The notes: generated by a model not told the origin, from the letters alone. 64,000 bases of DNA from RGIG426 sp045598965 (GCA_045598965.1 JAZRVH010000007.1:94261-158260); one strand, 5' to 3'. Counted from the stretch's first letter, positions 35,701-44,792 are shown. Translations and numbers: made by a program.

Positions 35701-35833
35701 TAACAACGCCTTCCGTGCTGTGTGCATCAAAGAAAACAAAGAGGATGCCCGTGAGGCCATTCTCAAGTATGCACAAATCATTACCGATGAAATCTATGAT
35801 AAACGAACCGAATTTGGTTTGCCGACGGAATGA
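32771..35833 (+). CDS. Giant secreted fusion: beta-sandwich modules plus solute-binding domain
   Basis: A 1020-residue protein. It begins with a signal peptide (MACVLLAVSMLLTVACPALAA). Residues about 85-420 hold two beta-rich modules in which YQIKLEYDVDD and YEIRLRCRQIY look like carbohydrate-binding strands. Residues about 430-570 are helical, and residues about 590-1010 form a second type 1 solute-binding domain (ALPDQFLYTMMFYRTDVLKELE, WTWDDL, MKWWTSTPTQ). Its length is more than double that of a normal binding protein. The start is TTG 32771, seven bases after GGAGG. The signal peptide has no clear lipobox, so anchoring is uncertain. It may bind polysaccharide at the surface and pass a fragment to the permeases. 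Confidence 0.88.
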   Translation: MRSLTKKMACVLLAVSMLLTVACPALAANEETLTLAAAPIASVVEAAGQNSPPNEAVSAQKSGEVDVSSIALMEAQTYKDFLLAEGAKDENEAMSLGNSAGKDVTVSLDSAKGECTKEANKDVAIAEEGYATFTLPSGLSGLYQIKLEYDVDDSRTRDIECAVLFDGALPFEESRDLTLSRMWRNDGKIEQDANNNDVKPSQETVPFAERGYLTQKLMDSAGYYSEALLYDFKGVKELTFVSLRESVKLHSITLVCPKPLVSYAEYSKAAGANNAKTLPIIQGEDCAYKSDATLTPQEDRSSPVTEPREGSKIRLNYIGGNNWSTAGQEIVWKFKPETDGLYEIRLRCRQIYSSDLYSARTLRIDGEIPFAEAADIHFTHNNGWIIYTISVGDEPCKFWLKGGQEHTLSLSVTLGDLGPTLERLENSVASLNDIYRELIMVMSSTPDTDRDYELEKLIPDVLEGMKTQAAELDDIADSIKAISGSSGSSLSAITKTSIQLNDFYEEPNTIASQLKYYKDNIASLSEVMTAAQARPLDIDYISIANPKEKLPKADGSFFQKLWYQTQLFVASFVEDYNSLAGTGGESSTTLTVWTTLGRDQASIINELIRSDYTPNTKANFGSQVGVDLQVVPVDALMPSVAAGNGPDVLLNATAKLPVEYAMRGASANLYEIPAVKKNPAELQEVLERFTDYEQAIVPFTFNDGTGDGLYALPDQFLYTMMFYRTDVLKELEIEPPTAENPWTWDDLIDILPTLQSNNMSVLMETGDKTGADVEQYGINTYAIFLYQYGGAFYSDDRTVSAMNSENAVEAFEYWTNFYTSYGLPTNFDMLSRFRTGESPILLTDFPFYNNLSVSAPELKGLWQMTLVPGTMQKDGTINKTTKGGGTAVILMDIANEKGCADAGWDFMKWWTSTPTQSTYAQNLESLLGTAARYATANKEAFNSLAWSKTELEVLNEEAQYAATIPETPGSYYTPRHINNAFRAVCIKENKEDAREAILKYAQIITDEIYDKRTEFGLPTE

Positions 35834-35847
35834 GGGATGAAAAGATT

Positions 35848-36765
35848 ATGAAAAATGGAAAGTCGCCGTTGATGAGTGACTGGCGTCAGGCGTGGAAACG
35901 GGATCGAGTCGCCTATGGTTTCTTGCTTCCGTATGCCGTGTTCTTCTTGGTCTTTACCGTCCTGCCCGTTGTCATCTCTATCATTTACGGTTTTACCTAC
36001 TACAATATCTTCCAACCCACAAAGTGGATTTGGTTTGATAACTACGTCCGGTTGATGACCCGTGACAGCGTGTTCCCGATTGCACTTCAAAACACGCTGA
36101 AATTCGCCATCATCTGTGGCCCGGGCGGTTACATCCTCTCCTACTTAGTGGCATGGATGATTAACGAGGTCTCCTCGAAAATTCGAATGATATTCGTTCT
36201 TATCTGCTACTCGCCGACCATTGCCGGCTCCATCTACGTCGTGTTCAGCGTCCTGTTCTCCGGTGACGCCTACGGCTACATCAACAGTGCGTTGATGGAA
36301 TACGGTCTTATTGAAAAACCGATTGAGTGGCTGACAGATCCGAACTACATTTCTACTGTTATCATTATCTGCGTGCTATGGGGCTCCATGGGTGCCGGCT
36401 TCCTTTCCTTCGTCGCCGGTTTCCGTACCATTGATACGCAATTCTACGAAGCCGCTGCCATCGACGGTCTTAAAAACCGTTGGCAGGAGCTGTGGTACGT
36501 CACCTTGCCGATGATGAAACCGCAGTTGCTGTTCGGTGCGACTATGAGCATTACGAGTGCGTTCTCCATCCACCAACAGACGATTGCCCTTGCCGGTTAT
36601 CCGTCTACGGAGGACTCGGTCACAACCATCGTCAACCTTATGGTTGACTACGGTTATCAACGTTTCGACTTAGGCTATGCATCCGCTATGGCAACCGTGC
36701 TGTTCCTGATGATGCTTGTGTCACGTTGGCTCATCAATAAATTGATTGCGAGGACCGGAACATGA
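35848..36765 (+). CDS. Sugar ABC transporter permease (LplB/UgpA type)
   Basis: A 305-residue inner-membrane protein with six hydrophobic segments and the permease (EAA-type) motif EAAAIDGLKNRWQELWYVTLP. A short basic N-terminus precedes the first helix. ATG 35848 fits GAGGGATGA; an overlapping ATG at 35830 has no ribosome site. It directly follows the fusion binding protein and overlaps the next permease by 4 bp (ATGA). Confidence 0.92.
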   Translation: MKNGKSPLMSDWRQAWKRDRVAYGFLLPYAVFFLVFTVLPVVISIIYGFTYYNIFQPTKWIWFDNYVRLMTRDSVFPIALQNTLKFAIICGPGGYILSYLVAWMINEVSSKIRMIFVLICYSPTIAGSIYVVFSVLFSGDAYGYINSALMEYGLIEKPIEWLTDPNYISTVIIICVLWGSMGAGFLSFVAGFRTIDTQFYEAAAIDGLKNRWQELWYVTLPMMKPQLLFGATMSITSAFSIHQQTIALAGYPSTEDSVTTIVNLMVDYGYQRFDLGYASAMATVLFLMMLVSRWLINKLIARTGT

Positions 36766-37733
36766 GTAAAGATAATAAGAAAAAACGTAATATTCCGTTT
36801 CTTAACGCAATCGGTCGCTTCTTCAAAGCGATTGGCGGTTTCTTCAAAAAGGTGGGCTTGAAGATTCGCCGCTTCCTGCGTCACTTGTTCGCAGTGAAAT
36901 CCATGCGTTCCCTTCAGGGCGATATTTTGGCGATTATTTTCCTGGTGCTGTTCTGCTGCATTATGGCAGTGCCGATGATTTACGTCATTTGTAACGCCTT
37001 CAAGCCGTACGATGAGTTGTTCCTCTATCCGCCTCGTTTCTTCGTGAACAACCCCACGTTCGACAACTTCCAAAACCTGTCCATTGCGATGAGCAACTCC
37101 TATGTGCCGTTCTCCCGTTACTTCTTTAATACATTATTTATTACGGTCGTCGGCACGGGACTTCACGTTATCTTCGCTTCGATGGCAGCGTATTCCCTCG
37201 AGAAAATCCACTTCAAAGGACAGAATGCATTCTTCAGCTTGGTTGTTGTGGCGTTGCTGTTTACCCCCAACGTCACCTCCATTCCGAACTTCATCATTAT
37301 GTCCCGTCTGCATTTGGTGGATACCTACTGGGCACTCGTGTTCCCGGCAATCGGTGCTTCGATGGGCTTGTTCCTTATGAAACAGTTTATGTCCAGCATT
37401 CATAACGCAATGTTGGAGGCTGCCCGTATCGACGGTGCCGGTGAATTGAAAATCTTCTTTACCATCGTGATGCCGAACGTCAAACCGGCGTGGTTGACGC
37501 TTATCATCTTCTCGGCAACCGACCTGTGGAACAACACGGGCGGCGTTCTGATCCGTACCGAGGAAATTAAACCTCTCGCATTCGCTTTGCAACAGATTTC
37601 GCAAGGCGGTCTCGCACGTGCCGGCGTTGCCGGTGCTATCAGCGTGTTGCTGATGAGCGTGCCGATTATCTTGTTCGTTGCAACGCAAAGCCAAGTTCTC
37701 GATACGATGGCTTCCTCCGGTATTAAAGAGTAA
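36762..37733 (+). CDS. Sugar ABC transporter permease (LplC/UgpE type)
   Basis: A 323-residue permease with six membrane segments and the motif EAARIDGAGELKIFFTIVMP. The first 45 residues are highly basic (KKKRNIPF, FKKVGLKIRRFLRHL) and longer than usual. ATG 36762 overlaps the upstream stop. It pairs with the preceding permease to form one transporter channel. Confidence 0.92.
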   Translation: MSKDNKKKRNIPFLNAIGRFFKAIGGFFKKVGLKIRRFLRHLFAVKSMRSLQGDILAIIFLVLFCCIMAVPMIYVICNAFKPYDELFLYPPRFFVNNPTFDNFQNLSIAMSNSYVPFSRYFFNTLFITVVGTGLHVIFASMAAYSLEKIHFKGQNAFFSLVVVALLFTPNVTSIPNFIIMSRLHLVDTYWALVFPAIGASMGLFLMKQFMSSIHNAMLEAARIDGAGELKIFFTIVMPNVKPAWLTLIIFSATDLWNNTGGVLIRTEEIKPLAFALQQISQGGLARAGVAGAISVLLMSVPIILFVATQSQVLDTMASSGIKE

Positions 37734-37769
37734 AACGTCGCTACATTCCACAGAAGGGAGAAAACAACT

Positions 37770-39416
37770 ATGAGAAAACAGTTACTCTGTCTGGTGTTGA
37801 CACTGTGCCTGCTCGTGAGCTTTGGTTTCTCGGTGTGTGCTGAACCCACCGCAACCAACGCCACGGAGCCGACCGGTGCCGATCAACAGACAGCGGGGGC
37901 GGCCGCCTCGGTGGATATGCCGACGTCGGCGTTTGCCTCCTATACGTATGACTGTTGGGGCAACACCATCGAATGCCCGAACCCGTACGCCTTGATTCGC
38001 AAGGTGGACGGTGTGGCACTCGGCGTGGGTGACCTCAAAAAAGTCATTGACGTCTATGCAAAAGACGGATTTGTCTATCTTACCGCCAACGGCGATACGG
38101 AAAAAGACAACGCCCTCATCAAAATGGATGAACAGCTCAACCTTGTGTCTGACTGGCGTGGCTATTACGACAAAGGAAAATACGTGCCGTTCTCCAAACC
38201 TTGCGGTATTTTTGTGACCGATGAGGGTAAAATTTACGTCACCGACACCAGCACCTACAACATCTACTGCTTTGTGGTTGAGGGCGACGGTGCAGGGGCA
38301 AAGCTTAACCTCGAAAAGACGATTGGTGCACCGAGCACCAAAGACAGCTCGATTATCGACGAGGAATTCGTTGAGCGTTATATCCCGTCGAAGCTGGTGG
38401 TCGACCGTACCGACCGTATTTATGTCGTGGCGACCAACGTCAACGAAGGTATCGTGACCTTCAACGACGAGGGCAAGTTTGACGGTTTCCTTGCCGCCGG
38501 TAAGGTTACCATCGACCCGTTCACCAAGTTTATGAAGAGATACGTGTATACCGAGGCACAAAAGGAACGTATCGAAACCTTCGTCCCGATCAACTACAAC
38601 AACATTGACCTCGATGCCTCCGGCTTTATCTATTCCACGCTCGCCGCTTCCAACGAATCGACGGTGCAGTCGGAAATTAAAGCCAAAAAAGGTACCGAGC
38701 AGGGTGCACTTGTTCGCCGCCTCAATATGATGGGCTCGGATATCTTGAAACGTGACGGATATATGCCGCCTATCGGTGATGCGGATGTGCTGGATACCAT
38801 CCTCAATAAGGACGCCAGCTATCAGGGCCTTTCCCAGATTACCGACGTGTCTTGCGGCACCTACGGTACATACGCACTTCTCGATAACAAACGTAACCAC
38901 ATCTTTGTGTATAACTTCGAGGGATATCTGCTTTACGCTTTCAGCGGCCCGGATATTTCTGCCGGCGGTATGAAGACCCCGATTGCGTTGGCACAAAGCG
39001 GTAGTTACATTTACGCTCTCGACAGCAACAGCCGTTCTATCTATATGTATAAACGGACGGCGTTTGCCGAAGCGGTAATGAACGCAATTCAGTTGGAAAA
39101 AGACGGTCAGTATTCCGCCGCTTCCGAGGTGTGGGACGAGGTGCTCGATTATGACGCAACCTACGACCTGGCTTACCTCGGCCTCGGTAAGACCGCTTAC
39201 TGGAAAGGTGACTACGAGAAAGCCAGCGAGCTGTTCAAGCTGTGCAACAACAAATCGTGGTACTCCAAAGCGTGGTCGGAGCTTCGTAAAGATGTTCTCG
39301 CCCAATGGTTTATGCCGATTATTTTGACGATTCTCGGCATCGTGGTTCTCGTATTCGTTTTGAAAATCGTAAAACGTGTGAATGCGAAGAAACGGAAGGA
39401 GGCGGAGAACGGATGA
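37770..39416 (+). CDS. Exported membrane-anchored NHL-type beta-propeller protein
   Basis: A 548-residue protein: signal peptide (LLCLVLTLCLLVSFGFSVCA), a Thr/Pro/Ala-rich spacer, then a roughly 350-residue beta-propeller built of short repeats with the shape GIFVTDEGKIYVTDTSTYNI and LVVDRTDRIYVVATN, like NHL repeats. A short TPR-like helical pair (EKDGQYSAASEVWDEVLD) and a C-terminal transmembrane helix (WFMPIILTILGIVVLVFVL) with a basic tail follow. It would sit outside the membrane, tethered at its C-terminus. Proteins of this build occur in Firmicute sugar-transport operons, and their role is unknown. It overlaps the next gene by 4 bp. Confidence 0.75.
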   Translation: MRKQLLCLVLTLCLLVSFGFSVCAEPTATNATEPTGADQQTAGAAASVDMPTSAFASYTYDCWGNTIECPNPYALIRKVDGVALGVGDLKKVIDVYAKDGFVYLTANGDTEKDNALIKMDEQLNLVSDWRGYYDKGKYVPFSKPCGIFVTDEGKIYVTDTSTYNIYCFVVEGDGAGAKLNLEKTIGAPSTKDSSIIDEEFVERYIPSKLVVDRTDRIYVVATNVNEGIVTFNDEGKFDGFLAAGKVTIDPFTKFMKRYVYTEAQKERIETFVPINYNNIDLDASGFIYSTLAASNESTVQSEIKAKKGTEQGALVRRLNMMGSDILKRDGYMPPIGDADVLDTILNKDASYQGLSQITDVSCGTYGTYALLDNKRNHIFVYNFEGYLLYAFSGPDISAGGMKTPIALAQSGSYIYALDSNSRSIYMYKRTAFAEAVMNAIQLEKDGQYSAASEVWDEVLDYDATYDLAYLGLGKTAYWKGDYEKASELFKLCNNKSWYSKAWSELRKDVLAQWFMPIILTILGIVVLVFVLKIVKRVNAKKRKEAENG

Positions 39417-40054
39417 AAAACTGGAAAAACAATAAGACTGTAAAAGGTCTTAAATATTCCGGCAACATCATCTCCCACCCGATTCAAGGCGTGTATGAAA
39501 TGCGTTTTGAGGGGCAGGGCGATCTCGGAGCCTGCATCATTTTGATGTGTCTGTTCGTTTTGTCCGTGATTTGCAAGCAGGTGTACACCGGCTTCATTTT
39601 CAACGATATCAACGAGCGTACCTACAGTGTCATTCGTGAAATGGCGAATGTGCTGTTCCCGTTCTTCCTGTGGTGTATCGCCAACTGGTCGGTTACCGCC
39701 TTGGTGGACGGCGAGGGTCGTTTCCGTGACATCTATATGTCGCTGTGTTATGCGACGGTGCCGTGGATTGTGACCAACTTCCTGTATATCCCGGTCAGCT
39801 ATTGGTTTACCGCTGAGGAATCCGGCTTCCTCGGAATTATCAGCGGTATCGGCTCGGTGTTCTTTGTTATGTATGCCTTCATCGGCAACTTGACGGTTCA
39901 CCAGTTTACGCTTAGCAAGGCGGTATTTACCGTGCTGTTGACCTTGTTCGGTATGGTGTTTATCATGTTCTTGATGGTTCTGTTTGCGAGTATGTTTGAC
40001 TCGCTGTACAGTTACATTGCGGGCGTGGTTACGGAAATTCAGTTAAGGGTGTGA
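39413..40054 (+). CDS. Yip1-domain-like membrane protein
   Basis: A 213-residue protein with about five membrane segments. The N-terminal NIISHPIQGVYEMRFEGQG is like the entry to bacterial Yip1-domain proteins. ATG 39413 overlaps the stop of the propeller gene (ATGA). Together with its two neighbours it is a non-transporter insertion between the two permease pairs. Its role in sugar uptake is unknown. Confidence 0.7.
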   Translation: MKNWKNNKTVKGLKYSGNIISHPIQGVYEMRFEGQGDLGACIILMCLFVLSVICKQVYTGFIFNDINERTYSVIREMANVLFPFFLWCIANWSVTALVDGEGRFRDIYMSLCYATVPWIVTNFLYIPVSYWFTAEESGFLGIISGIGSVFFVMYAFIGNLTVHQFTLSKAVFTVLLTLFGMVFIMFLMVLFASMFDSLYSYIAGVVTEIQLRV

Positions 40055-40059
40055 GCAAG

Positions 40060-42690
40060 ATGAAAGGACAAAAGATGAAACGCATTTTGTCGCTCGTTGC
40101 GGTCCTGTGTCTTGCCCTCGGCTTGACGGGATGTTCCTCGACCGCTTCGTTGTTCGCGTCGATGTCTTTGCAAGATGTGAACAAATGGAACACGAACGAT
40201 CAAAAATACGAACAACAACAAAGTGATTTCGGCATTAAGAATATGACCGAAATGGCTTCGGACAACGGCCTTACGTTGTATTTCAACGAAAAGACCACCG
40301 AAGTGGCGGTGAAAACGAAAGACGGCTCGGTGTGGTATTCGAACCCGCAAAACCGTACCTCGTTTAACCAAAACAAACTGGGCACCTATTCGTCCCAGCT
40401 GTTGGTTACCACCATCGGTACCACTACCGAGACGGTGACTGAGGAAAACAACTTCGACGAAAGCGTCCAATACGGACAGTTCCAGGTGGAGAAGCAGGAT
40501 AAAGGCTTCAAAATCAAATATCTGTTCGGTAAAAAACAAAACCTTCCGCTCTATCCTCAGGCGATGACGGTGGAGAAGTTTGACGAGATTCTCAATTCTC
40601 TGAAAAGCACCTCCGACCAATACAAGTTTAAAAAGTATTATTCGCTCGTGGATATGAAAACCATTGATGACCCGCAGACCAAATCGGCGATTACGGAAAA
40701 ATACCTGAAAGCCGAGGAACTCGGTCAACTTCGTGTGTTGAAGACCTCCCCGTCTGCTATCGAAAAGAAAAACGTCCTCAAATATTTAGAGGGTGCCGGC
40801 TTTACGATGGAGGATAGAGAGGCTCAGCTCGAAGCGGTTGGTTATGTGGACCAAGAAGGTATCACAAACTACTATACCGTTTCTATGGTTTACACCTTGA
40901 AAGACGGTCGTTTGGTGGTGGATGTTCCGACCGAGGAGATAAAGACCTCCGGCGGTGTTATCATCCAGGGTGTTACGCTGCTTCCTCACTGGAACACGCA
41001 AGACGGAATGGCATCCTCAGAGATGCTGTTGCCGGACGGCTCCGGTGCTATTGTGAAACTGGGGCAGACGGCGGCATCCGGCACCTCCGTGTATCAAGAA
41101 AAATTCTATGGCCGTGATTTCGCACAGAGCCAAAAGACCAATACCTCCGAAAAGAAAAACCTCTATTTCCCGATGTACGGTCTCTCCAATAAAGACGGTT
41201 CTATGTACGCTACGGCCACCGGTGCAGACGCCACCGCTTATATGACAGTGAACCCCTGCACCAGCAAAACGGCTCCCGGTTACGGCGGTTTCTACTACCA
41301 GCTGGTGGATACTGAGCAGGTTCGTATGAGTGCAGACGATAACGTCACCGTTACGACCTACGCCAACGAGGCGGTGCTCGATCCGATTCAAGCGGACTAC
41401 ACCTTCCTTGAAAAAACCGCTACCTCGTGGGTGGACATCGCTAAGAGCTATAAGGCTCGTTTGCAGGCGGAGGGCAAGCTCTCCAAGGATGCCGTTGCGG
41501 CGGACAAGATGCCTGTCTCGGTGGAGTTCATCGGTTCGATTGACGATATCAAAACCGTCGTCGGTGTTCCCACCGAATACATTGTTCCGTTGACCACCTT
41601 TAAGCAGGCGGAGGATTTGACCAAAGAAATTGCCGGAATGCTTCCGGATAACAAGCTTATCGTCCAGTACGATGCGTGGTCTAAGGGCGGCGTGAAAGCG
41701 GTTATCCAAAGCAAAGTGAAAACCGAGAGCAAGGTTGGTTCGGCAAAAGAGATGCAATCCCTTGCCGATACCGTTAAGAGCCTCGGCGGTAGCTTCTATC
41801 CGTTAGCGGATACGCAGTACGTCTACCGCAACAAGATGTTCGATGGCTTTACTACCACCTCCGGTGCGGCTCGTGGTATTCTCCGTGAGTCGGCGTATAA
41901 GGCGGACTTCAACATTTCGAACTTCATGGTGGATGAGGATGGCTTCTATGGCTACGTTCTCTCGCCCGAAAAGAGCAAGAAAACGCTGACCTCTTTCCTT
42001 GACAGCTATGATGCGAAAATGGATATCGAAACGCTGGGTCTTACCTATGCGGCGTCGGATTTGTCCGGTGACTATTCCCGTGACAACTTTGTGACTCGTA
42101 ACAAGTCCAAAGCCGACACCCAAAAGACTCTTGCGGAAACCGCCGAGAAATACGGGCTGCTGTCCCGTGGTGCCAATGAGTATGCGTTGGCGTCTCTTGA
42201 TGTGGCATCCCAAGTTTCGATGACCAGCAACGCTCACCCGATTATCGCATACAGTGTGCCGTTCACCCAGATGATTCTTTCCGGTACGATGACGTACACC
42301 GCTGACGTGTGGAACAATGAGGCGGATACCAACTACTACACGTTGCAGTGCATTGAGACCGGCAGTGTGCCGGACTTCACCGCTATCGCTGCGGATAACA
42401 GCCACGTGAAGTACACCAAGTACGATCAGTACTATGCGGTGACGTACTCCACCATCAAGGACACGATTAAAACCGTGTCCAACACCGTGACTGACGCCCT
42501 TTCGGACGTTTACGGTGCCAACATGGTGGGATATGAGCGTTTGACCGACAACGTGGTGGTTGTTTCGTATGACAACGGCAACGGCGTAGTCGTAAACTAC
42601 GGTGTCGATGCATACAACAGCCCTTACGGCGATGTAGATGCCGGAAGCTACTTGAAAGTTAAAACCACGAAAGGAGGGAACGCACAATGA
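40060..42690 (+). CDS. Large surface lipoprotein, DUF5696-like
   Basis: An 876-residue lipoprotein with lipobox LGLTGCSS. The rest is a beta-rich region (about 50-430) followed by an alpha/beta region (about 430-800) with TIM-barrel-like strand endings (KLIVQYDAWSKGG, GSFYPLADTQYVY, NISNFMVDEDGFYG). The length and place, between sugar permeases, match the DUF5696 proteins of Firmicute polysaccharide loci, which may be uncharacterised glycosidases. ATG 40060 or 40075 could be used; the latter has AAAGGA. It overlaps the next permease. Confidence 0.65.
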   Translation: MKGQKMKRILSLVAVLCLALGLTGCSSTASLFASMSLQDVNKWNTNDQKYEQQQSDFGIKNMTEMASDNGLTLYFNEKTTEVAVKTKDGSVWYSNPQNRTSFNQNKLGTYSSQLLVTTIGTTTETVTEENNFDESVQYGQFQVEKQDKGFKIKYLFGKKQNLPLYPQAMTVEKFDEILNSLKSTSDQYKFKKYYSLVDMKTIDDPQTKSAITEKYLKAEELGQLRVLKTSPSAIEKKNVLKYLEGAGFTMEDREAQLEAVGYVDQEGITNYYTVSMVYTLKDGRLVVDVPTEEIKTSGGVIIQGVTLLPHWNTQDGMASSEMLLPDGSGAIVKLGQTAASGTSVYQEKFYGRDFAQSQKTNTSEKKNLYFPMYGLSNKDGSMYATATGADATAYMTVNPCTSKTAPGYGGFYYQLVDTEQVRMSADDNVTVTTYANEAVLDPIQADYTFLEKTATSWVDIAKSYKARLQAEGKLSKDAVAADKMPVSVEFIGSIDDIKTVVGVPTEYIVPLTTFKQAEDLTKEIAGMLPDNKLIVQYDAWSKGGVKAVIQSKVKTESKVGSAKEMQSLADTVKSLGGSFYPLADTQYVYRNKMFDGFTTTSGAARGILRESAYKADFNISNFMVDEDGFYGYVLSPEKSKKTLTSFLDSYDAKMDIETLGLTYAASDLSGDYSRDNFVTRNKSKADTQKTLAETAEKYGLLSRGANEYALASLDVASQVSMTSNAHPIIAYSVPFTQMILSGTMTYTADVWNNEADTNYYTLQCIETGSVPDFTAIAADNSHVKYTKYDQYYAVTYSTIKDTIKTVSNTVTDALSDVYGANMVGYERLTDNVVVVSYDNGNGVVVNYGVDAYNSPYGDVDAGSYLKVKTTKGGNAQ

Positions 42691-43628
42691 GTAAAAAAGA
42701 AAACGCTGTGAAATCCCCTCGTCGTGGCGGCGGTAAACTGATGACACGCCGCAATAACACCGGTTGGGTGTTTATTGCCCCGTTTTTGATTGGTTTTCTG
42801 CTGTTCTATGCGATCCCGCTGATTCAGTCGTTGGTGTTCAGCTTCAACGACATCAAAATCGTCGGTGCCACCGGCTACACGCTGGAGCCAAAAGGCTGGG
42901 CAAACTACAACCACATCTTGTTTGTTGACCCCAGCTTCATCAAACGTTTGATGACCGCTATCGAGAATATGGCACTGGACACCATCATCGTTGTGCCGTT
43001 CAGCTTTTTCTCCGCTCTGATTTTGAGCCGTGAGTTCAAAGGCCGTGCGGCGGCTCGTGCAATTTTCTTCCTTCCGGTTGTTCTCTCCACCGGTGTTCTC
43101 GCATCGATGGACTCCAACAGCCTTATGGATCAGTTGATGGCACGTAGTGCTTCCGATGCTGCGAATGCAATGGGAAGCGGATTTTCCTCGTCGGAGATCG
43201 TCAACAAACTGCTGGAAGGCAGTATGCCGGAAAGCATCATCAACTTTATGACCGACTTGAGCGGAAAGTTGTATGACGTTATTATCAAATCCGGTTTGCA
43301 GATTATCATCTTTATGAGTGGTCTGAATACGATTTCCCCGTCCATTTATGAGTCGTCCAGTATTGAGGGTGCTACCGCTTGGGAAAACTTCTGGAAGATT
43401 ACGTTCCCGATGTGCGGCCCGTACCTGCTCCTGAACGTGATTTACACGATTATCGACTCGTTCACCAATATCTCCAACCCGGTTATCAACCACGTGAAAA
43501 ACCAGATGGCCGGTCTTAAAGACTTCGGAACGGCAATCGCCTCGGTGTGGGTGTATTTCATCATCATCGGCATCGTGCTCGGCATTGCGTTCTCGTTGAT
43601 GGCAAAGAGGGTGTTTTATCATGAGTAA
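42687..43628 (+). CDS. Second sugar ABC transporter permease, subunit 1
   Basis: A 313-residue permease with a basic N-terminus, six hydrophobic segments (VFIAPFLIGFLLFYAIPLI is the first) and the motif ESSSIEGATAWENFWKITFP, a slightly altered EAA loop. AGGAGG precedes ATG, which overlaps the upstream stop. With the next gene it forms a second transport channel, distinct from the pair at 35848-37733. Confidence 0.9.
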   Translation: MSKKENAVKSPRRGGGKLMTRRNNTGWVFIAPFLIGFLLFYAIPLIQSLVFSFNDIKIVGATGYTLEPKGWANYNHILFVDPSFIKRLMTAIENMALDTIIVVPFSFFSALILSREFKGRAAARAIFFLPVVLSTGVLASMDSNSLMDQLMARSASDAANAMGSGFSSSEIVNKLLEGSMPESIINFMTDLSGKLYDVIIKSGLQIIIFMSGLNTISPSIYESSSIEGATAWENFWKITFPMCGPYLLLNVIYTIIDSFTNISNPVINHVKNQMAGLKDFGTAIASVWVYFIIIGIVLGIAFSLMAKRVFYHE

Positions 43629-44574
43629 TAACGAAACGGCGGCGGTCCAGAAACGTGCATTTTTGGGCAGCTCCTATAAAAGAAAACAGATGATTTCCAA
43701 AGCGGCAGGTTTTATTTTCCGCTTGGCATTCGTCATCGGTGCATGCTTCCTTATTTTACAGCCCTTGCTGATGAAGGTTTCCGTTTCGTTCATGAGCGTG
43801 AAAGACGTCTACGACCAAACCGTTAAGGTTATCCCGAAAGTCTTTACGATTTCTAACTACTCGGATGCTATCGTCATCGCCCGTTTCTGGGGCAACCTGG
43901 GACGTTCGTTCCTGCTTTGCCTTATTGCGGGCTTGACCCAAACCTTCTCTTGCACAGTTGTGGGTTACGGCTTTGCCCGTTTCCACTTCAAGGGTCGTGA
44001 CCTGCTGTTTGTGCTGGTCGTTATCTGTATGGTTGTGCCGACGCAGGTCGTGTTGATTCCCCAGTTCTTGAACTTCAAAATGTTCAACTTGAACGGTGGC
44101 TTCTGGCCCTTTATCTGTCTCGGCTTAACCGCTTGTGCCGCTCGCTGCGGACTGTACATTTACCTTGTCCGTCAGTTCTTCCGTGGCATTCCGAAGGAAG
44201 TGGACGAAGCCGCCGCTATTGACGGTGCTGGCCCGTTCAAAACCTTCTTCCTCATTATGCTGCAATCGGCAGTGCCGATTATGGTGACAGTTTTCCTGTT
44301 CTCCTTTGTGTGGCAATGGGGTGACAACACCTATACGAACCTGTTCTATAGCCCGAACACACTCGCCAAGATGCTGAACAGTATCGCCTATGCGTTTGAC
44401 CAAAAACAAACGACGGGAACGGTTAGCGTGATTGCGGCACAGGATAAAGAGGCGTATAAGGACATCGTAACCGCCACCACGACACTGATGTGTATCGTGC
44501 CGCTGTTGGTGCTCTACCTGTTCTCGCAGAAATTCTTTATCCAATCCATTGAGCGTACGGGTATCGTCGGTTAA
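43621..44574 (+). CDS. Second sugar ABC transporter permease, subunit 2
   Basis: A 317-residue permease with six membrane segments and the motif EAAAIDGAGPFKTFFLIMLP-like sequence near residue 200. It overlaps the previous gene by 8 bp. It ends the transport cluster and is followed by a strong terminator. No ABC ATPase is encoded nearby, so a shared MsmX-type ATPase from elsewhere is likely. Confidence 0.9.
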   Translation: MSNNETAAVQKRAFLGSSYKRKQMISKAAGFIFRLAFVIGACFLILQPLLMKVSVSFMSVKDVYDQTVKVIPKVFTISNYSDAIVIARFWGNLGRSFLLCLIAGLTQTFSCTVVGYGFARFHFKGRDLLFVLVVICMVVPTQVVLIPQFLNFKMFNLNGGFWPFICLGLTACAARCGLYIYLVRQFFRGIPKEVDEAAAIDGAGPFKTFFLIMLQSAVPIMVTVFLFSFVWQWGDNTYTNLFYSPNTLAKMLNSIAYAFDQKQTTGTVSVIAAQDKEAYKDIVTATTTLMCIVPLLVLYLFSQKFFIQSIERTGIVG

Positions 44575-44604
44575 TGGATTCCCCTGTGGGTTCTGTGCAA
44601 ATAA

Positions 44605-44640
44605 GACCGCACTCCGAAAGTCGGAGTGCGGTCGTTTGTG
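44605..44640 (+). terminator. Terminator after the sugar-uptake operon
   Basis: A perfect 13-bp stem, GACCGCACTCCGA with an AAG loop, followed by GTTTG. The T-run is short, so termination may be incomplete and let some transcription reach the phosphorylase gene. Confidence 0.75.
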
Positions 44641-44660
44641 CGGAAAGCAGTCCAATCCTA

Positions 44661-44731
44661 CGATAGCTTTCTAATTAAGTATAAATTAGGTATTATATAT
44701 TATATATCTATACTTAATTATAAAACTATCG
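44661..44731. repeat. AT-rich near-palindrome upstream of the phosphorylase gene
   Basis: CGATAG and CTATCG bound a 71-bp region. Inside, TAATTAAGTATA (44672-44683) and its exact complement TATACTTAATTA (44709-44720) flank an alternating A/T centre. This dyad is 62 bp before the ATG at 44793. It could be a regulator site, a cruciform, or part of an AT-rich promoter; no clear -35/-10 pair is visible. Confidence 0.75.
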
Positions 44732-44792
44732 TTCCAATTCGAAAAAGTGCCGCCTCAACCAATCTACAGGCACCGTTAGGAGGAAATACGAT

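Noticed and set aside
34019..35776. A 585-codon minus-strand frame
   Set aside because: It overlaps the fused solute-binding protein in antisense, has no ribosome site, and no domain is visible.
37782..39305. A 507-codon minus-strand frame
   Set aside because: It is antisense to the NHL-propeller gene, with unnatural composition and no start signal.
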